From assembly GCF_023073315.1 (NCBI RefSeq), contig NZ_JADPJH010000028.1, forward strand, positions 305,296 to 369,295: a DNA stretch of 64,000 bases, written 5' to 3'. This document shows, piece by piece, positions 8,257 to 16,458 of this stretch. Under the pieces are notes generated by a model. That model was not told where the DNA came from and did no database searches. It saw nothing but the letters and a program-made list of their open reading frames with translations. This DNA is from Bradyrhizobium sp. 1 (GTDB taxonomy: Bacteria; Pseudomonadota; Alphaproteobacteria; Rhizobiales; Xanthobacteraceae). Every line of letters begins with the position of its first letter. Position 1 is the stretch's first letter. Position numbers and translations under genes: made by a program.

Positions 8257-9075
8257 ATGATGGGATGTACACGCCGCCTGCCCCTGATCGCCGCACTGCT
8301 CGGCATCGCCTTCGCTGTGCCAGCGGGCGCCGAGGAGGCCTACGACCCCTGGCCTGGCCTGGTACAGGACATCTTCAATAACCGTCAGATCAACGACGGC
8401 GGCAACGTCATCGCCATCGAGATGCCCTATCGCGCCGAGGACGCGGCCATCGTGCCGGTCACCCTGCGCAGCAAGCTGTCGCCGGGCGACGCCCGCCGCA
8501 TCCGTTCGATCACGCTGGTCATCGACCGCAACCCCGCGCCGATGGCGGCGAAGTTCGAGCTTGGCGCGGATGCCAATGTCACCGAGATCTCCACGCGCGT
8601 GCGCATCAACAACTATACCGACGTCCATGCGGTCGCCGAGCTCAGCGACGGCCAGCTCTACGTCTCGAAAGTCTATGTGAAGGCCTCAGGCGGCTGCTCC
8701 GCACCGGCTGGCAAGAATGCCGAGGAAGCCAGCAACCGTCTCGGCCAGATGCGCTACCGGCAGTTCGCGCGCGAGCAGGCGCCCGCGAGCCGCATCCGCG
8801 AGGCGCAGATCATGATCGGCCATCCCAACAATTCCGGCCTGCAGATGGACCAGGTCACGCAACTCTATATTCCCGCCTTCTTCGTCAACCAGCTCAAGCT
8901 GACGCAGGACGACAGCCCGGTGCTGTCGATGGAAGGCGGCATCTCGATCTCGGAAGATCCCAATCTGCGCTTCACCTACGTCTCCAACGGCGCCAAGCGT
9001 TTTCGTGCGGAAGCCAAGGACACCGACGGACATGTGTTCCGCAATGAGTGGGACGTGGAGAAGCCGGGGACGTGA
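8257..9075 (+). CDS. Quinoprotein dehydrogenase-associated SoxYZ-like carrier protein
   Basis: A 272-residue fusion of SoxY-like and SoxZ-like domains with a signal peptide (ending PAGAEEA). GGAG lies upstream of the ATG at 8257. The SoxY-like half ends in ASGGCSAPAGK, where C147 corresponds to the swinging cysteine at the SoxY C terminus; the SoxZ-like half begins near ASRIREAQIMIGHPNNSG. Having both parts in one chain, with the cysteine in the middle, is typical of this PQQ-associated family. The carrier probably works with the adjacent MBL-fold hydrolase in the periplasm. Confidence 0.87.
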   Translation: MMGCTRRLPLIAALLGIAFAVPAGAEEAYDPWPGLVQDIFNNRQINDGGNVIAIEMPYRAEDAAIVPVTLRSKLSPGDARRIRSITLVIDRNPAPMAAKFELGADANVTEISTRVRINNYTDVHAVAELSDGQLYVSKVYVKASGGCSAPAGKNAEEASNRLGQMRYRQFAREQAPASRIREAQIMIGHPNNSGLQMDQVTQLYIPAFFVNQLKLTQDDSPVLSMEGGISISEDPNLRFTYVSNGAKRFRAEAKDTDGHVFRNEWDVEKPGT

Positions 9076-9134
9076 GGCGCGACGCCTTCTCTCTCCTTTC
9101 TAAGTCAAACGCGGTGCGGATGGCTGTGCCCTCG

Positions 9135-9278
9135 CCCCTTGTGGGAGAGGGCAGCACCGCTGACAGACAAAAATTCGCTTGGGTGAGGGGTTTGTCTCCG
9201 CGAGCTACTCTCTTGCGATAGTATTCGCGGAGACATACCCCTCATCCGGCGCTTCGCGCCACCTTCTCCCACAAGGGG
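9135..9278. repeat. MITE-like interspersed repeat with terminal inverted repeats
   Basis: A 144-bp unit bounded by CCCCTTGTGGGAGA on the left and its exact inverse TCTCCCACAAGGGG on the right. It shares the same internal layout (GGGCAGCACCGCTG, TTCGCTTGGGTGAGGG, CCCTCATCCGGCGCTTCGCGCCACC) with the copy at 29561-29698. It contains no gene. It is a non-coding dispersed repeat of the kind common in Bradyrhizobium intergenic regions. Confidence 0.75.
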
Positions 9279-9293
9279 AGGAGGAAGAACGCG

Positions 9294-9653
9294 TCAAAAG
9301 CACCTCACCTCGGCCTCGGCCTGCGCGCGACGCAGATCATTCACCGCCGAGTTCGCCTGCTCCGATGTGCGGAACTGAACCCCGAGATTGCCGCGCACCT
9401 GGGACATGCTGAGCGCCGTTTCCGCGGTGACGTAGCGGTCGTAGGACACGATCGAGGCCACCACGTCGATCGAGCACGAGCATTGCTCGATCGACTGCCG
9501 GCTTTCGCCATTGGCCTTCATGCAGCCATAGACGTATTCGGCGCGTGCTGCGGTCGGATAATCATTGGCCTCCTCGGCGCGCGCGGCGTACACGGTCGCC
9601 ACCAGCACTGCCAATGCGGCGACAATCGGTCGTAGCTGTCCCGCCATATTCAT
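9294..9653 (-). CDS. Small secreted protein, unknown function
   Basis: A 119-residue exported protein starting at 9653 with a strong ribosome site (GGGAGG, 7 bases away). The signal peptide ends YAARAEE. The mature protein holds four cysteines: YGCMKANGES, QCSCSID and the C-terminal RCF. The pattern of a short helical domain with a QCSCSID motif is seen in small proteins of methylotrophic rhizobiales near xoxF genes. The cysteines suggest disulfides in the periplasm. No function can be assigned. Confidence 0.65.
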   Translation of the reverse strand: MNMAGQLRPIVAALAVLVATVYAARAEEANDYPTAARAEYVYGCMKANGESRQSIEQCSCSIDVVASIVSYDRYVTAETALSMSQVRGNLGVQFRTSEQANSAVNDLRRAQAEAEVRCF

Positions 9654-9740
9654 GAGCGTCCTCCCGCTGGTTGCGACGAAAGCTATGCTATGCGTAATGT
9701 CCTGAAAAGCACTCTATCAGCGGAAACGGCTCACAAGGCG

Positions 9741-10721
9741 ATGAGATTTCCTGGACGAACTTTTGCGCTCACCACGATTTTGGCGCTGACGCTGGCCGCA
9801 CCCGGCCGCGCCGCGGATACTATCCGCCTTGCAGTGCAGAAGACCGGAACATTCTCCTGGGAGCTGGCGACGATCCGCAGCGCCGGTCTCGACAAGGAGG
9901 CCGATTTGTCGCTGGAGGTCACCGAGCTCGCGAGCCCCGAGGCCGGCAAGATCGCGCTGCGCGCCGGCAATGCCGACATCATGCTGTCGGACTGGCTGTG
10001 GGTGTCGCGCGAGCGCGCACTCGGCGCCAAGCTGACCTTCTACCCCTATTCCAGCGCGCTCGGCGCGGTGATGGTGCCCGCGGCCTCGCCGATCAAGACG
10101 CTCGCCGATCTGAAGGGCCGCAAGCTCGCCGTCGGCGGTGGTCCCATCGACAAGAGCTGGCTGCTGCTTCAGGCCCGGATGAAGCAGGACGGCATCGACC
10201 TGAAGTCGGAGGCGACCATCGTCTATGGCGCCCCGCCCCTCATCGCTGCCAAGTCGCTTGACGGCGAGATGGATGCGAGCCTCAATTTCTGGAATTTCTG
10301 CGCCCAGCTCGAGGCCAAGGGTTTTCGCCGCCTCGCCGGCATCGAGGATATCTTGCCGAAGCTCGGCGCCAAGGGCGCGGTCTCCGCCGTCGGCTACGTC
10401 TTCGACGAGAGCTGGGCGGCGGACCATAAAGACGCCGTGGCGGGCTTCATCGCGATGACCCGCAAGGCCAAGCAGTTGCTGGTGACGTCCGATGCGGCCT
10501 GGGACAAGATCGCCCCGCTCACCGGCGCGACCGATCCAGCCATGCTCAAGACCTATCGCGAGCGCTACCGCGACGGCATTCCGCGCCGGAGCATCGTCGA
10601 CGAGGAGGCCGATGCGCGCGTGCTCTATCGCGTGCTCGCCGAGATCGGCGGCCGCGACCTGGTCGGGCCGGCGACCGAGCTCGACCCCGGCACCTTCTAT
10701 CACGCAGTCCCCGGAGACTGA
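9741..10721 (+). CDS. NitT/TauT-type ABC transporter substrate-binding protein
   Basis: A 326-residue periplasmic binding protein. The ATG at 9741 gives a clean signal sequence (MRFPGRTFALTTILALTLAAPGRAA); an ATG at 9690 is in frame and possible, and neither has a strong ribosome site. The mature start DTIRLAVQKTGTFSWELATIRSAGLDKEADLSLEVTEL is typical of nitrate/sulfonate/taurine binding proteins. The three-gene ABC set lies inside the quinoprotein island and is found with xoxF in related organisms, so its ligand may relate to alcohol oxidation, but this is inference. Confidence 0.82.
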   Translation: MRFPGRTFALTTILALTLAAPGRAADTIRLAVQKTGTFSWELATIRSAGLDKEADLSLEVTELASPEAGKIALRAGNADIMLSDWLWVSRERALGAKLTFYPYSSALGAVMVPAASPIKTLADLKGRKLAVGGGPIDKSWLLLQARMKQDGIDLKSEATIVYGAPPLIAAKSLDGEMDASLNFWNFCAQLEAKGFRRLAGIEDILPKLGAKGAVSAVGYVFDESWAADHKDAVAGFIAMTRKAKQLLVTSDAAWDKIAPLTGATDPAMLKTYRERYRDGIPRRSIVDEEADARVLYRVLAEIGGRDLVGPATELDPGTFYHAVPGD

Positions 10722-10722
10722 G

Positions 10723-11460
10723 GTGCTGCGTCTGCTCTCTTTTGTCCTGTTTCTCGCGGTCTGGTGGATTGCGGCACTGTTCGTCGGCGGCCCAAAGCTG
10801 CCCTCCCCGCCTGCCGTGCTCAACGTCATCGTCGCCGATGCATCGAGCGGCACACTGTTCCTGCATCTCGGCGCCACGCTCGCCCGCGTCGCGCTCTCCT
10901 TCGTGCTGGCGATGTCGCTCGGCAGTGCCATTGGCTATCTGATGGGACGGGTGAGGCTCGCCGACCGGCTCGGCGATCCCTGGCTGATCCTGCTGCTCAA
11001 CCTGCCGGCGCTGGTCGTGATCGTGCTGGCCTATATCTGGGCCGGCCTCACTGAAGCGGCCGCGATCGCCGCAATCGCCATCAACAAGCTGCCGACCGCG
11101 ATCGTCACCTTGCGCGAGGGCACGCGCGCGCTCGACCGTTCGCTGGACGAGATGGCGACCGTGTTCGCGATGCCGCGCTGGCGTGCGTTCCGACATGTCG
11201 TGCTGCCGCAGCTGGCGCCCTATATCGCAGCTTCGGCCCGCTCCGGACTTTCGCTGGTGTGGAAGATCGTGCTGGTCGCTGAACTCCTGGGACGACCGAA
11301 CGGCGTCGGCTTCGAGATCGGTGTCGCCTTCCAGCTGTTCGACACGCCGCGGCTGCTGGCCTATTCGCTGACCTTCGCCGCCGTCGTGCTCGTGATCGAA
11401 ACCTTGCTGGTGCAGCCGTTCGAAGCCCGCGCAACCCGGTGGCGCCCCCGTGCGGCTTGA
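10723..11460 (+). CDS. NitT/TauT-type ABC transporter permease
   Basis: A 245-residue inner-membrane permease beginning at GTG 10723, one base after the upstream TGA, with CCGGAGA as ribosome site. Six hydrophobic segments are visible, from LLSFVLFLAVWWIAALFVG to LTFAAVVLVIETLLV. The EAA-like loop is seen in DRSLDEMATVFAMPRWRAFRHVVLPQLAPYI, which contacts the ATPase. It overlaps the ATPase gene by 11 bases. Confidence 0.88.
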   Translation: MLRLLSFVLFLAVWWIAALFVGGPKLPSPPAVLNVIVADASSGTLFLHLGATLARVALSFVLAMSLGSAIGYLMGRVRLADRLGDPWLILLLNLPALVVIVLAYIWAGLTEAAAIAAIAINKLPTAIVTLREGTRALDRSLDEMATVFAMPRWRAFRHVVLPQLAPYIAASARSGLSLVWKIVLVAELLGRPNGVGFEIGVAFQLFDTPRLLAYSLTFAAVVLVIETLLVQPFEARATRWRPRAA

Positions 11461-12160
11461 GGTCGAGATCACAGGCAAGACGTTCAGGCGTACCGCGGGC
11501 GAAACCCACGAGGTGCTGGCGCCGCTCAAATTTGCGCTTCAATCCGGCGAGGTCGGCGTGCTGATCGGCCCGTCCGGCTGCGGCAAGAGCACGATGCTGC
11601 GCATCATCCTCGGATTGGACCACGACTTTGCAGGCCGCATCCTCCGCCCGCCGGAAGCGAGGGTCGGCATGGTGTTCCAGGAGCCGCGGCTGCTGCCGTG
11701 GCGTTCGGTCGAACAGAATGTGCGGCTGGCTGCGCCTGGCGTCTCCGACGCAAAACTGTCAGAGCTGTTCAGGATCTTGGAACTTGACGCGCATCGCAGC
11801 CATTTTCCCGGCGAATTGTCGCTGGGCCTCGCCAGGCGCGTCGCGCTCGCCCGCGCCTTCGCGGTCGAGCCCGATCTGCTCGTGCTCGACGAACCCCTCG
11901 CCTCGCTCGACGACGCACTCGCCGGCCGTCTGCGCGACGAGATTGCAACGCTGGTCGCAAGCAGCTCCGTGATGACGCTGCTCGTCACCCATAGTATCGA
12001 CGATGCGATCCGCCTCGGCGACCGCTTGTTTTTTCTGTCGGCGCGCCCGGCGCGCATCGTGCAGGAGGTGCCGATTGCCGTTCCGCGCGCCGAGCGCACC
12101 GAGACGGAGCTTGGCAGGATCAAGGCGGAGCTCGCGGCGGTGCAGCTTGAATCGAAATGA
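11450..12160 (+). CDS. NitT/TauT-type ABC transporter ATPase with altered signature motif
   Basis: A 236-residue ATPase starting at GTG 11450 inside the end of the permease gene. Walker A is GPSGCGKST, the Q-loop is VFQEPRLLPW, Walker B is LLVLDEPLASLD and the H-loop lies in LVTHSIDD. The ABC signature is unusual: ELSLGLARRVALARA in place of LSGGQ, so the second Gly and the Gln are missing. It should pair with the adjacent permease and binding protein. The changed signature may lower ATPase rate but does not look like decay, since all other motifs are intact. Confidence 0.88.
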   Translation: MRLEVEITGKTFRRTAGETHEVLAPLKFALQSGEVGVLIGPSGCGKSTMLRIILGLDHDFAGRILRPPEARVGMVFQEPRLLPWRSVEQNVRLAAPGVSDAKLSELFRILELDAHRSHFPGELSLGLARRVALARAFAVEPDLLVLDEPLASLDDALAGRLRDEIATLVASSSVMTLLVTHSIDDAIRLGDRLFFLSARPARIVQEVPIAVPRAERTETELGRIKAELAAVQLESK

Positions 12161-12208
12161 GAACTCGTGGTCAACTCGACCCGACGAGAGTGTCTAGGGA
12201 GGTTCACC

Positions 12209-12562
12209 ATGCGGCGTACGCTGATTGCGGTCGGCATCCTGTTGGTTGCGATGCCGGGCGCAGCGCTCGCGCAGGCCAAGGGCAAAGGCATAAGGCTCTG
12301 GAATCTGACGACGGAGACGATCTCCGGCTTCCAGCTCTCGCCGGCCGGCAAGACCGACTGGGGCCCGAACCAGTGCCTGAACGACAAGGACAAGGAAGTC
12401 GACCACGACGAGCGGCTGCGCATCACCGGCGTCGAGCCAGGCCGCTACGACGCCAAGGTCAGCTATCCCAATGCGCGGCAGTGCGTGGTCCGCGACATCG
12501 AGATCAAGGCGGACGCCGTGTTCTCGATCGCCGACAAGGATCTGAAGGACTGCACGAAGTAG
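12209..12562 (+). CDS. Small secreted protein, unknown function
   Basis: A 117-residue exported protein; AGGGAGG sits 5 bases before the ATG at 12209. The signal peptide ends GAALAQA. The mature part (IRLWNLTTETISGFQLSPAG ... WGPNQCLNDKDKEVDHDERLRI) looks like a small beta-sandwich, with cysteines in NQCLND, RQCVVRD and DCTK. Proteins with the phrase 'LWNLTxxTIxxFxLSPAG' occur in Bradyrhizobium as secreted proteins of unknown role. It directly follows the NitT/TauT ABC operon with 48 bp between, so it may be co-transcribed. Confidence 0.65.
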   Translation: MRRTLIAVGILLVAMPGAALAQAKGKGIRLWNLTTETISGFQLSPAGKTDWGPNQCLNDKDKEVDHDERLRITGVEPGRYDAKVSYPNARQCVVRDIEIKADAVFSIADKDLKDCTK

Positions 12563-12572
12563 CGCGCGCCGC

Positions 12573-12782
12573 TTATGCCTTGTCGTTCGGGTGCGGATAT
12601 TCGCAGCGCCAGCGCACCGCCTGCCACTTCGGATGGTCACCGATCCATTGCGCGATATAGGGCGGCGCCGCCATCGCGCACTGCGTCGGCGACCCCGCAT
12701 AGTTGAAAACGATATGCTGCTCCTCGCAGTTCGCAGGCGAGAGCAACGCACACACAGTCACCACAAGGTCGATCGGGTTCAT
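12573..12782 (-). CDS. Small Cys-containing protein, unknown function
   Basis: A 69-residue protein starting at 12782 (MNPIDLVVTVCALLSP). It has four cysteines (TVCALL, ANCEEQ, TQCAMA, WRCEYP) and the phrase AQWIGDHPKWQAVRWRCEYP, which is familiar from small rhizobial hypothetical proteins. A short hydrophobic N terminus could be a weak export signal. It ends 11 bases from the convergent 12209-12562 gene. Function unknown. Confidence 0.6.
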   Translation of the reverse strand: MNPIDLVVTVCALLSPANCEEQHIVFNYAGSPTQCAMAAPPYIAQWIGDHPKWQAVRWRCEYPHPNDKA

Positions 12783-12880
12783 GCCGGGATCCTCTCGCAT
12801 GGGGCGATGGAGATTAGCACAAAAGGATACGTTTGACGGAGCAGGAAGTTTCAAACGGACCGGCAATGGGGGGGGAACCG

Positions 12881-13750
12881 CTAGAAGTTGACCCCGAATA
12901 CCAGCCTCGCCTGGTGCCGCTCGAAATTGACGAGGTCGAGATTGGCGGCCGATCCGGCCGGACGGCCCCAGGCCTGCATGCTCCAGCTCAGCGTCAGCCG
13001 CGATTTCTCGGAGAGCTGGAAATAGGCGGTGGGACCAACGAACAGCGCCTGGCCCGAAAATTCGCCGAGGCCGATGCCCTCGTACTGCCGGAAGTAGCGC
13101 ATCTCACCGCCAAGCAGCACATCGGGGCGCACGCGCAGGAGGCCGGCAAAGGCCGCGCCAATGGTCGAACTCTTCTCGGATAGCCCCGCCACCTCGAAGC
13201 GGGCCCATTCCGGCTGATAGATCAAATTGAGCGCGCCGATGACGAAATTGGGAACGAGCTCGCGGTCGAAGGCGAGCGCGAAGTCGGTGCCATACATCCG
13301 TCCCTTCGCGCCGCTGGTCTCGTCGATGCGGTTGCCATGGAGCTCGGCGGCGACGGTCAACCCGAACGGCGCGCGCTCGCGATCAAGCAAGCGATAACGC
13401 AGATCAAGCGAGGCGCCCTGGAAATTGAACTGGCGGCGGTCGTCGATATCAGGGACGCCGGTGATGTCGTGCAAGGTCGCGTTGCCGCCGAGTTCGATGC
13501 GGAAGTTCGGCAGCGGTACCACCTCGATCTCGACCTCCTGCGAGAGCGCGCGATAGGTCCCATTGCCCTTGCCGAAGCGCCCCGTCGTCTGGCTCTGGAG
13601 TTCGCGCTCGCCGGGATTGCCGACGTCGGTGCCGATCATGAAGCCGAAAATGTGCTCGGTATCAAAGCCCTCTTCGGCGCTGACGCAGGCCGGCGCAACC
13701 GCGACTGCGCAGGCAGCTATGATCCGGAATGTTTGGGCTCTCGCGCGCAT
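12881..13750 (-). CDS. Outer-membrane beta-barrel-like protein, unknown function
   Basis: About 289 residues from the start at 13750 (MRARAQTFRIIAACAVAVAPACVSA signal peptide); an ATG at 13786 is also in frame. The mature protein alternates polar and hydrophobic residues and ends in a strand with terminal Phe (ARLVFGVNF), the usual recognition end for outer-membrane barrels. Segments such as DLRYRLLDRERAPFGLTVAAELHG and ALFVGPTAYFQLSEKSRLTLSWSMQAWG are typical of porin-like or alcohol-channel-like barrels. It lies directly downstream of pqqA on the same strand (65 bp away), so it may share that transcript. A transport role for an alcohol or chelated metal is speculation. Confidence 0.65.
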   Translation of the reverse strand: MRARAQTFRIIAACAVAVAPACVSAEEGFDTEHIFGFMIGTDVGNPGERELQSQTTGRFGKGNGTYRALSQEVEIEVVPLPNFRIELGGNATLHDITGVPDIDDRRQFNFQGASLDLRYRLLDRERAPFGLTVAAELHGNRIDETSGAKGRMYGTDFALAFDRELVPNFVIGALNLIYQPEWARFEVAGLSEKSSTIGAAFAGLLRVRPDVLLGGEMRYFRQYEGIGLGEFSGQALFVGPTAYFQLSEKSRLTLSWSMQAWGRPAGSAANLDLVNFERHQARLVFGVNF

Positions 13751-13814
13751 CCCTGACACTACCACGGCTTCGACGGCGTTTGCCATCGAAGCCGCGGCAG
13801 GTCGTCAGGTGGTC

Positions 13815-13895
13815 TTACTTGCGCGAAGCGCAGGCGTACATGTTGATTTCCATGCCGACCGGCACTTCCACGATCTTCGGAGCTTTCCAAGCCAT
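13815..13895 (-). CDS. pqqA: PQQ precursor peptide PqqA
   Basis: A 26-residue peptide read on the minus strand: it begins MAWKAPKIVEVP, continues VGMEINMYACASRK, and ends at TAA. GGGAGACCCCC precedes the start. E16 and Y20 are in the E-x3-Y arrangement that PqqE cross-links during PQQ synthesis, and VPVGMEINMY is the conserved core. It is the ribosomally made precursor of PQQ, the cofactor of the three quinoprotein dehydrogenases nearby. No pqqB, C, D or E lies in the window, so this is a detached copy. The next gene downstream is the barrel-like protein. Confidence 0.93.
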   Translation of the reverse strand: MAWKAPKIVEVPVGMEINMYACASRK

Positions 13896-14066
13896 TCGGG
13901 GGTCTCCCAAGGGATGAGCGCGACATCGCGCGGGGCAAAACCTAGGGCTGCGTCAGGCACAGCGCAAGCATGGAATCGTACGGCTGATACAGCGATGCAG
14001 TGCTTTACGCGCGCGCATTTCCCTCTCGGGCAAAGCGCCTTCGCTCTCAGTCAAACTGCGAGAGTC

Positions 14067-14459
14067 TCATCGCAACAAGCGCAGCAGCGCGCGTCCGGCA
14101 CGCGAGTTCAGCTCCTTGGCGTCGAGCGTTCCGTCCTTGTCGGGATTCGCAGCATTGAAGCGCTGCTCGACCACGGACAGATATTCATCGAGCGTGAGGG
14201 TCCCATCATGATCGGGATCGGCGGCGGCGAGTTCTTTCGCCGTTAACCGTCCGCGCAATTCGCGCGCGTCCAGCGTGCCGTCGTGATCGGGATCGAGCTT
14301 GGCGAACAATGCGGCGGCGGCCTTCTTCACTTCGGCAAGGTCGAGCGTGCCGTCGTTGTCGGTATCGAACATTTTCACGGCGCTGCCGGATGCAGCCCAC
14401 GCCGGGCCGGACAGCATTGCAACCGTGAGCGCAAGCGCAACAGAGCGACGCGATATCAT
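14067..14459 (-). CDS. lanM: Lanmodulin homologue (lanthanide-binding EF-hand protein)
   Basis: A 130-residue exported protein with GGGAGG upstream of ATG 14459 and a signal peptide ending GPAWAAS. Four EF-hand loops lie at residues 32-43 (DTDNDGTLDLAE), 56-67 (DPDHDGTLDARE), 81-92 (DPDHDGTLTLDE) and 105-116 (NPDKDGTLDAKE). Only 12-13 residues separate successive loops, and three loops carry Pro at position 2. Both traits, plus the final loop starting with Asn and the LLRLLR-like C terminus, are hallmarks of lanmodulin, the picomolar lanthanide binder of Methylobacterium. The first loop has Thr instead of Pro. It is divergent from a lanthanide-type quinoprotein gene and close to pqqA. An ordinary calmodulin-like Ca protein is much less likely given the loop spacing. 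Confidence 0.9.
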   Translation of the reverse strand: MISRRSVALALTVAMLSGPAWAASGSAVKMFDTDNDGTLDLAEVKKAAAALFAKLDPDHDGTLDARELRGRLTAKELAAADPDHDGTLTLDEYLSVVEQRFNAANPDKDGTLDAKELNSRAGRALLRLLR

Positions 14460-14783
14460 TGAGACCTCCCTGACCAAGCGCCCCGATTCGATCGGAATCG
14501 AGACAACATAAGTCCGCAAGCGAGCCCACGGTTCAAGCCCCGACTTGCAAACGCGCCGACCGGACAAGCGTGGAACCCGGCTGCGCTAATCTTCGCACGG
14601 TGGAAATTGATGCAGCGCATTCGCGCAAGACGCGCAAAATTCATCGAGGATGACCGCGGCAAGCCCGGCATCTGGCGTCCAACATATCGGCAAGCCGCAT
14701 TCGACTTTCGTGTTGACGGGTTTTGCATTCGGGCGGAGTGTTGCAATCGCAGCGTCAAAAGACGCGCATATTGGGAGGAACGG
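14460..14783. promoter_or_regulatory. Divergent promoter region between lanM and the first quinoprotein gene
   Basis: 324 bp without a credible gene. It must hold promoters for lanM (minus) and the quinoprotein operon (plus). An imperfectly centred inverted repeat CGATTC/GAATCG is at 14484-14500, close to the lanM start, and a short direct repeat GCGCAAGACGCGCAA lies near 14623. I cannot assign an operator from sequence alone. Confidence 0.4.
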
Positions 14784-16448
14784 ATGAAACGCCTTGCGAT
14801 GGCCGCGAGCCTCGTCATGCTTGCATCGAGCTATGCAAACGCCCAAACCACCGAGCAGCTGGTCAAGGGCGCGACCGACACGTCGAACGTTCTCAACTAT
14901 GGGATGGGCTACAATCTCCAGCGCTTCTCGACGCTGAACCAGATCAACAAGGACACCGTCAAGAACCTCGTCCCGGTCTGGAACTATTCGTTCAACGACG
15001 ATCGCAGCGAGGAATCGCAGCCGCTGGTCTACCAGGGCGTCATCTACGTCACCTCCCACAACGCCACGATGGCGGTCGATGCCAAGACCGGCAAGCAGAT
15101 CTGGAAATCCAAGGTCGAATATCCCGCCGAGACGCCGCGCATCGTCTGCTGCGGCATCATCAATCGCGGCGCCGCGCTCTACGACGGCAAGGTGATCCGC
15201 ACCACACTCGACGCCAACGTCATCGCGCTCGATGCCAAGGACGGCAAGGAGCTGTGGCGCCAGAAGGTGGCCGACATCAAGGAAGGCTATTCGATGACCG
15301 TGGCGCCACTGGTCGCCGATGGTGTCGTCATCACCGGCATCTCCGGCGCCGAGTTCGGCACCCGCGGCTTCATCGACGGCTGGGATCCGGCGACGGGCAA
15401 GCATCTGTGGCGCACCCATTCGATCCCCTCGCCGGACGAGCCCGGCGGCGACACCTGGAAGGGCGACACCTGGAAGCTCGGCGGCGGCTCGACCTGGATC
15501 ACGGGGTCCTATGATCCCGAGCTGAACACCGTCTATTGGGGCATCGGCAATCCCGGCCCGTTCAACTCCGCGGTGCGGCCCGGCGACAATCTCTACACCT
15601 GCTCCGTGCTGGCGATGGATCCCAAGACCGGCAAGATCAAGTGGCATTACCAGTTCTCGCCGAACAATCCGTTCGACTATGATTCGGTGGCCGAGATGGT
15701 CCTCGCCGACATGAACGTCGAGGGCAAGCCGACCAAGGTGCTGATGGATGCCAACCGCAACGGCTTCTTCTACGTGCTCGACCGCACCACCGGAAAGCTG
15801 CTCGCGGCCAATCCTTACGTGAAGGTGAATTGGGCGACCGGCATCGACATGAAGACGGGGCGGCCGATCGAGACCGACGTCGCGACCGGCGCGCGCGAGG
15901 GCAAGAAGGTCACGGTCTATCCGTCGATCCTCGGCGGCAAGAACTGGGAGCCGATGTCGTTCAATCCGCAGACCGGCCTCGCCTACGCCAACACGCTCGC
16001 CTTCGGCGGCAAGTACAAGTCGGAGCCCGTCACCTTCAAGCAGGGTGAATGGTATCTCGGCATGGACCTGACCGATCCCTGGGAGTTCGGTGACGGCGCA
16101 CGCGGCCATCTGAAGGCGATCGATCCGATGACCGGCAAAGCGAAGTGGGAGGCGCCGGCCGACATTCCGCGCTTCTCGGGCGTGCTCTCGACCGCGGGCG
16201 GCGTCGTGTTCACGGGCGCGCTGACCGGCGAGTTCGAGGCGTTCGATGCCGACACCGGCAAGAAGCTTTGGCAGTTCCAGACCGGCTCCGGCATCGAGGG
16301 ACAGCCGGTGACCTGGCAGCAGGACGGCGTGCAATACATCGCCGTGACGAGCGGCTATGGCGGCGTCTACTCGCTGTTCTCCGGCGACGAGCGGCTTGCA
16401 AAAGTGCCGCCCGGCGGCTCGCTGTGGGTCTTTGCGGTGAAGCAATAG
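14784..16448 (+). CDS. PQQ-dependent methanol/ethanol-family dehydrogenase, lanthanide type
   Basis: A 554-residue secreted quinoprotein; GGGAGG lies 8 bases before ATG 14784 and the signal peptide ends SYANAQT. The eight-bladed propeller repeats (DAKTGKQIWK, DAKDGKELWRQ, DPKTGKIKWHY, DADTGKKLWQF) are clear. The adjacent cysteines that stack on PQQ are C122-C123 (VCCGIINRG). The catalytic segment is NPFDYDSVAE with D298 and, two residues on, D300, the extra acidic ligand that marks lanthanide enzymes; Ca-type MxaF has Ala there. It is shorter than canonical XoxF (about 600) and lacks its HDEWDYDG wording, so the substrate may be an alcohol other than methanol. Cytochrome c and a XoxJ-like gene follow. 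Confidence 0.9.
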   Translation: MKRLAMAASLVMLASSYANAQTTEQLVKGATDTSNVLNYGMGYNLQRFSTLNQINKDTVKNLVPVWNYSFNDDRSEESQPLVYQGVIYVTSHNATMAVDAKTGKQIWKSKVEYPAETPRIVCCGIINRGAALYDGKVIRTTLDANVIALDAKDGKELWRQKVADIKEGYSMTVAPLVADGVVITGISGAEFGTRGFIDGWDPATGKHLWRTHSIPSPDEPGGDTWKGDTWKLGGGSTWITGSYDPELNTVYWGIGNPGPFNSAVRPGDNLYTCSVLAMDPKTGKIKWHYQFSPNNPFDYDSVAEMVLADMNVEGKPTKVLMDANRNGFFYVLDRTTGKLLAANPYVKVNWATGIDMKTGRPIETDVATGAREGKKVTVYPSILGGKNWEPMSFNPQTGLAYANTLAFGGKYKSEPVTFKQGEWYLGMDLTDPWEFGDGARGHLKAIDPMTGKAKWEAPADIPRFSGVLSTAGGVVFTGALTGEFEAFDADTGKKLWQFQTGSGIEGQPVTWQQDGVQYIAVTSGYGGVYSLFSGDERLAKVPPGGSLWVFAVKQ

Positions 16449-16458
16449 CCACGGCACG

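Noticed and set aside
14067..14459. Ordinary calmodulin-like EF-hand protein
   Set aside because: Loops are only 12-13 residues apart and carry the Pro-2 pattern, which calmodulin-like proteins do not.
14586..16457. A 623-codon open frame antisense to the first quinoprotein gene
   Set aside because: It is a shadow of the high-GC codon bias; its product is His/Arg/Asp-rich without any domain, and the sense strand has an unmistakable quinoprotein.
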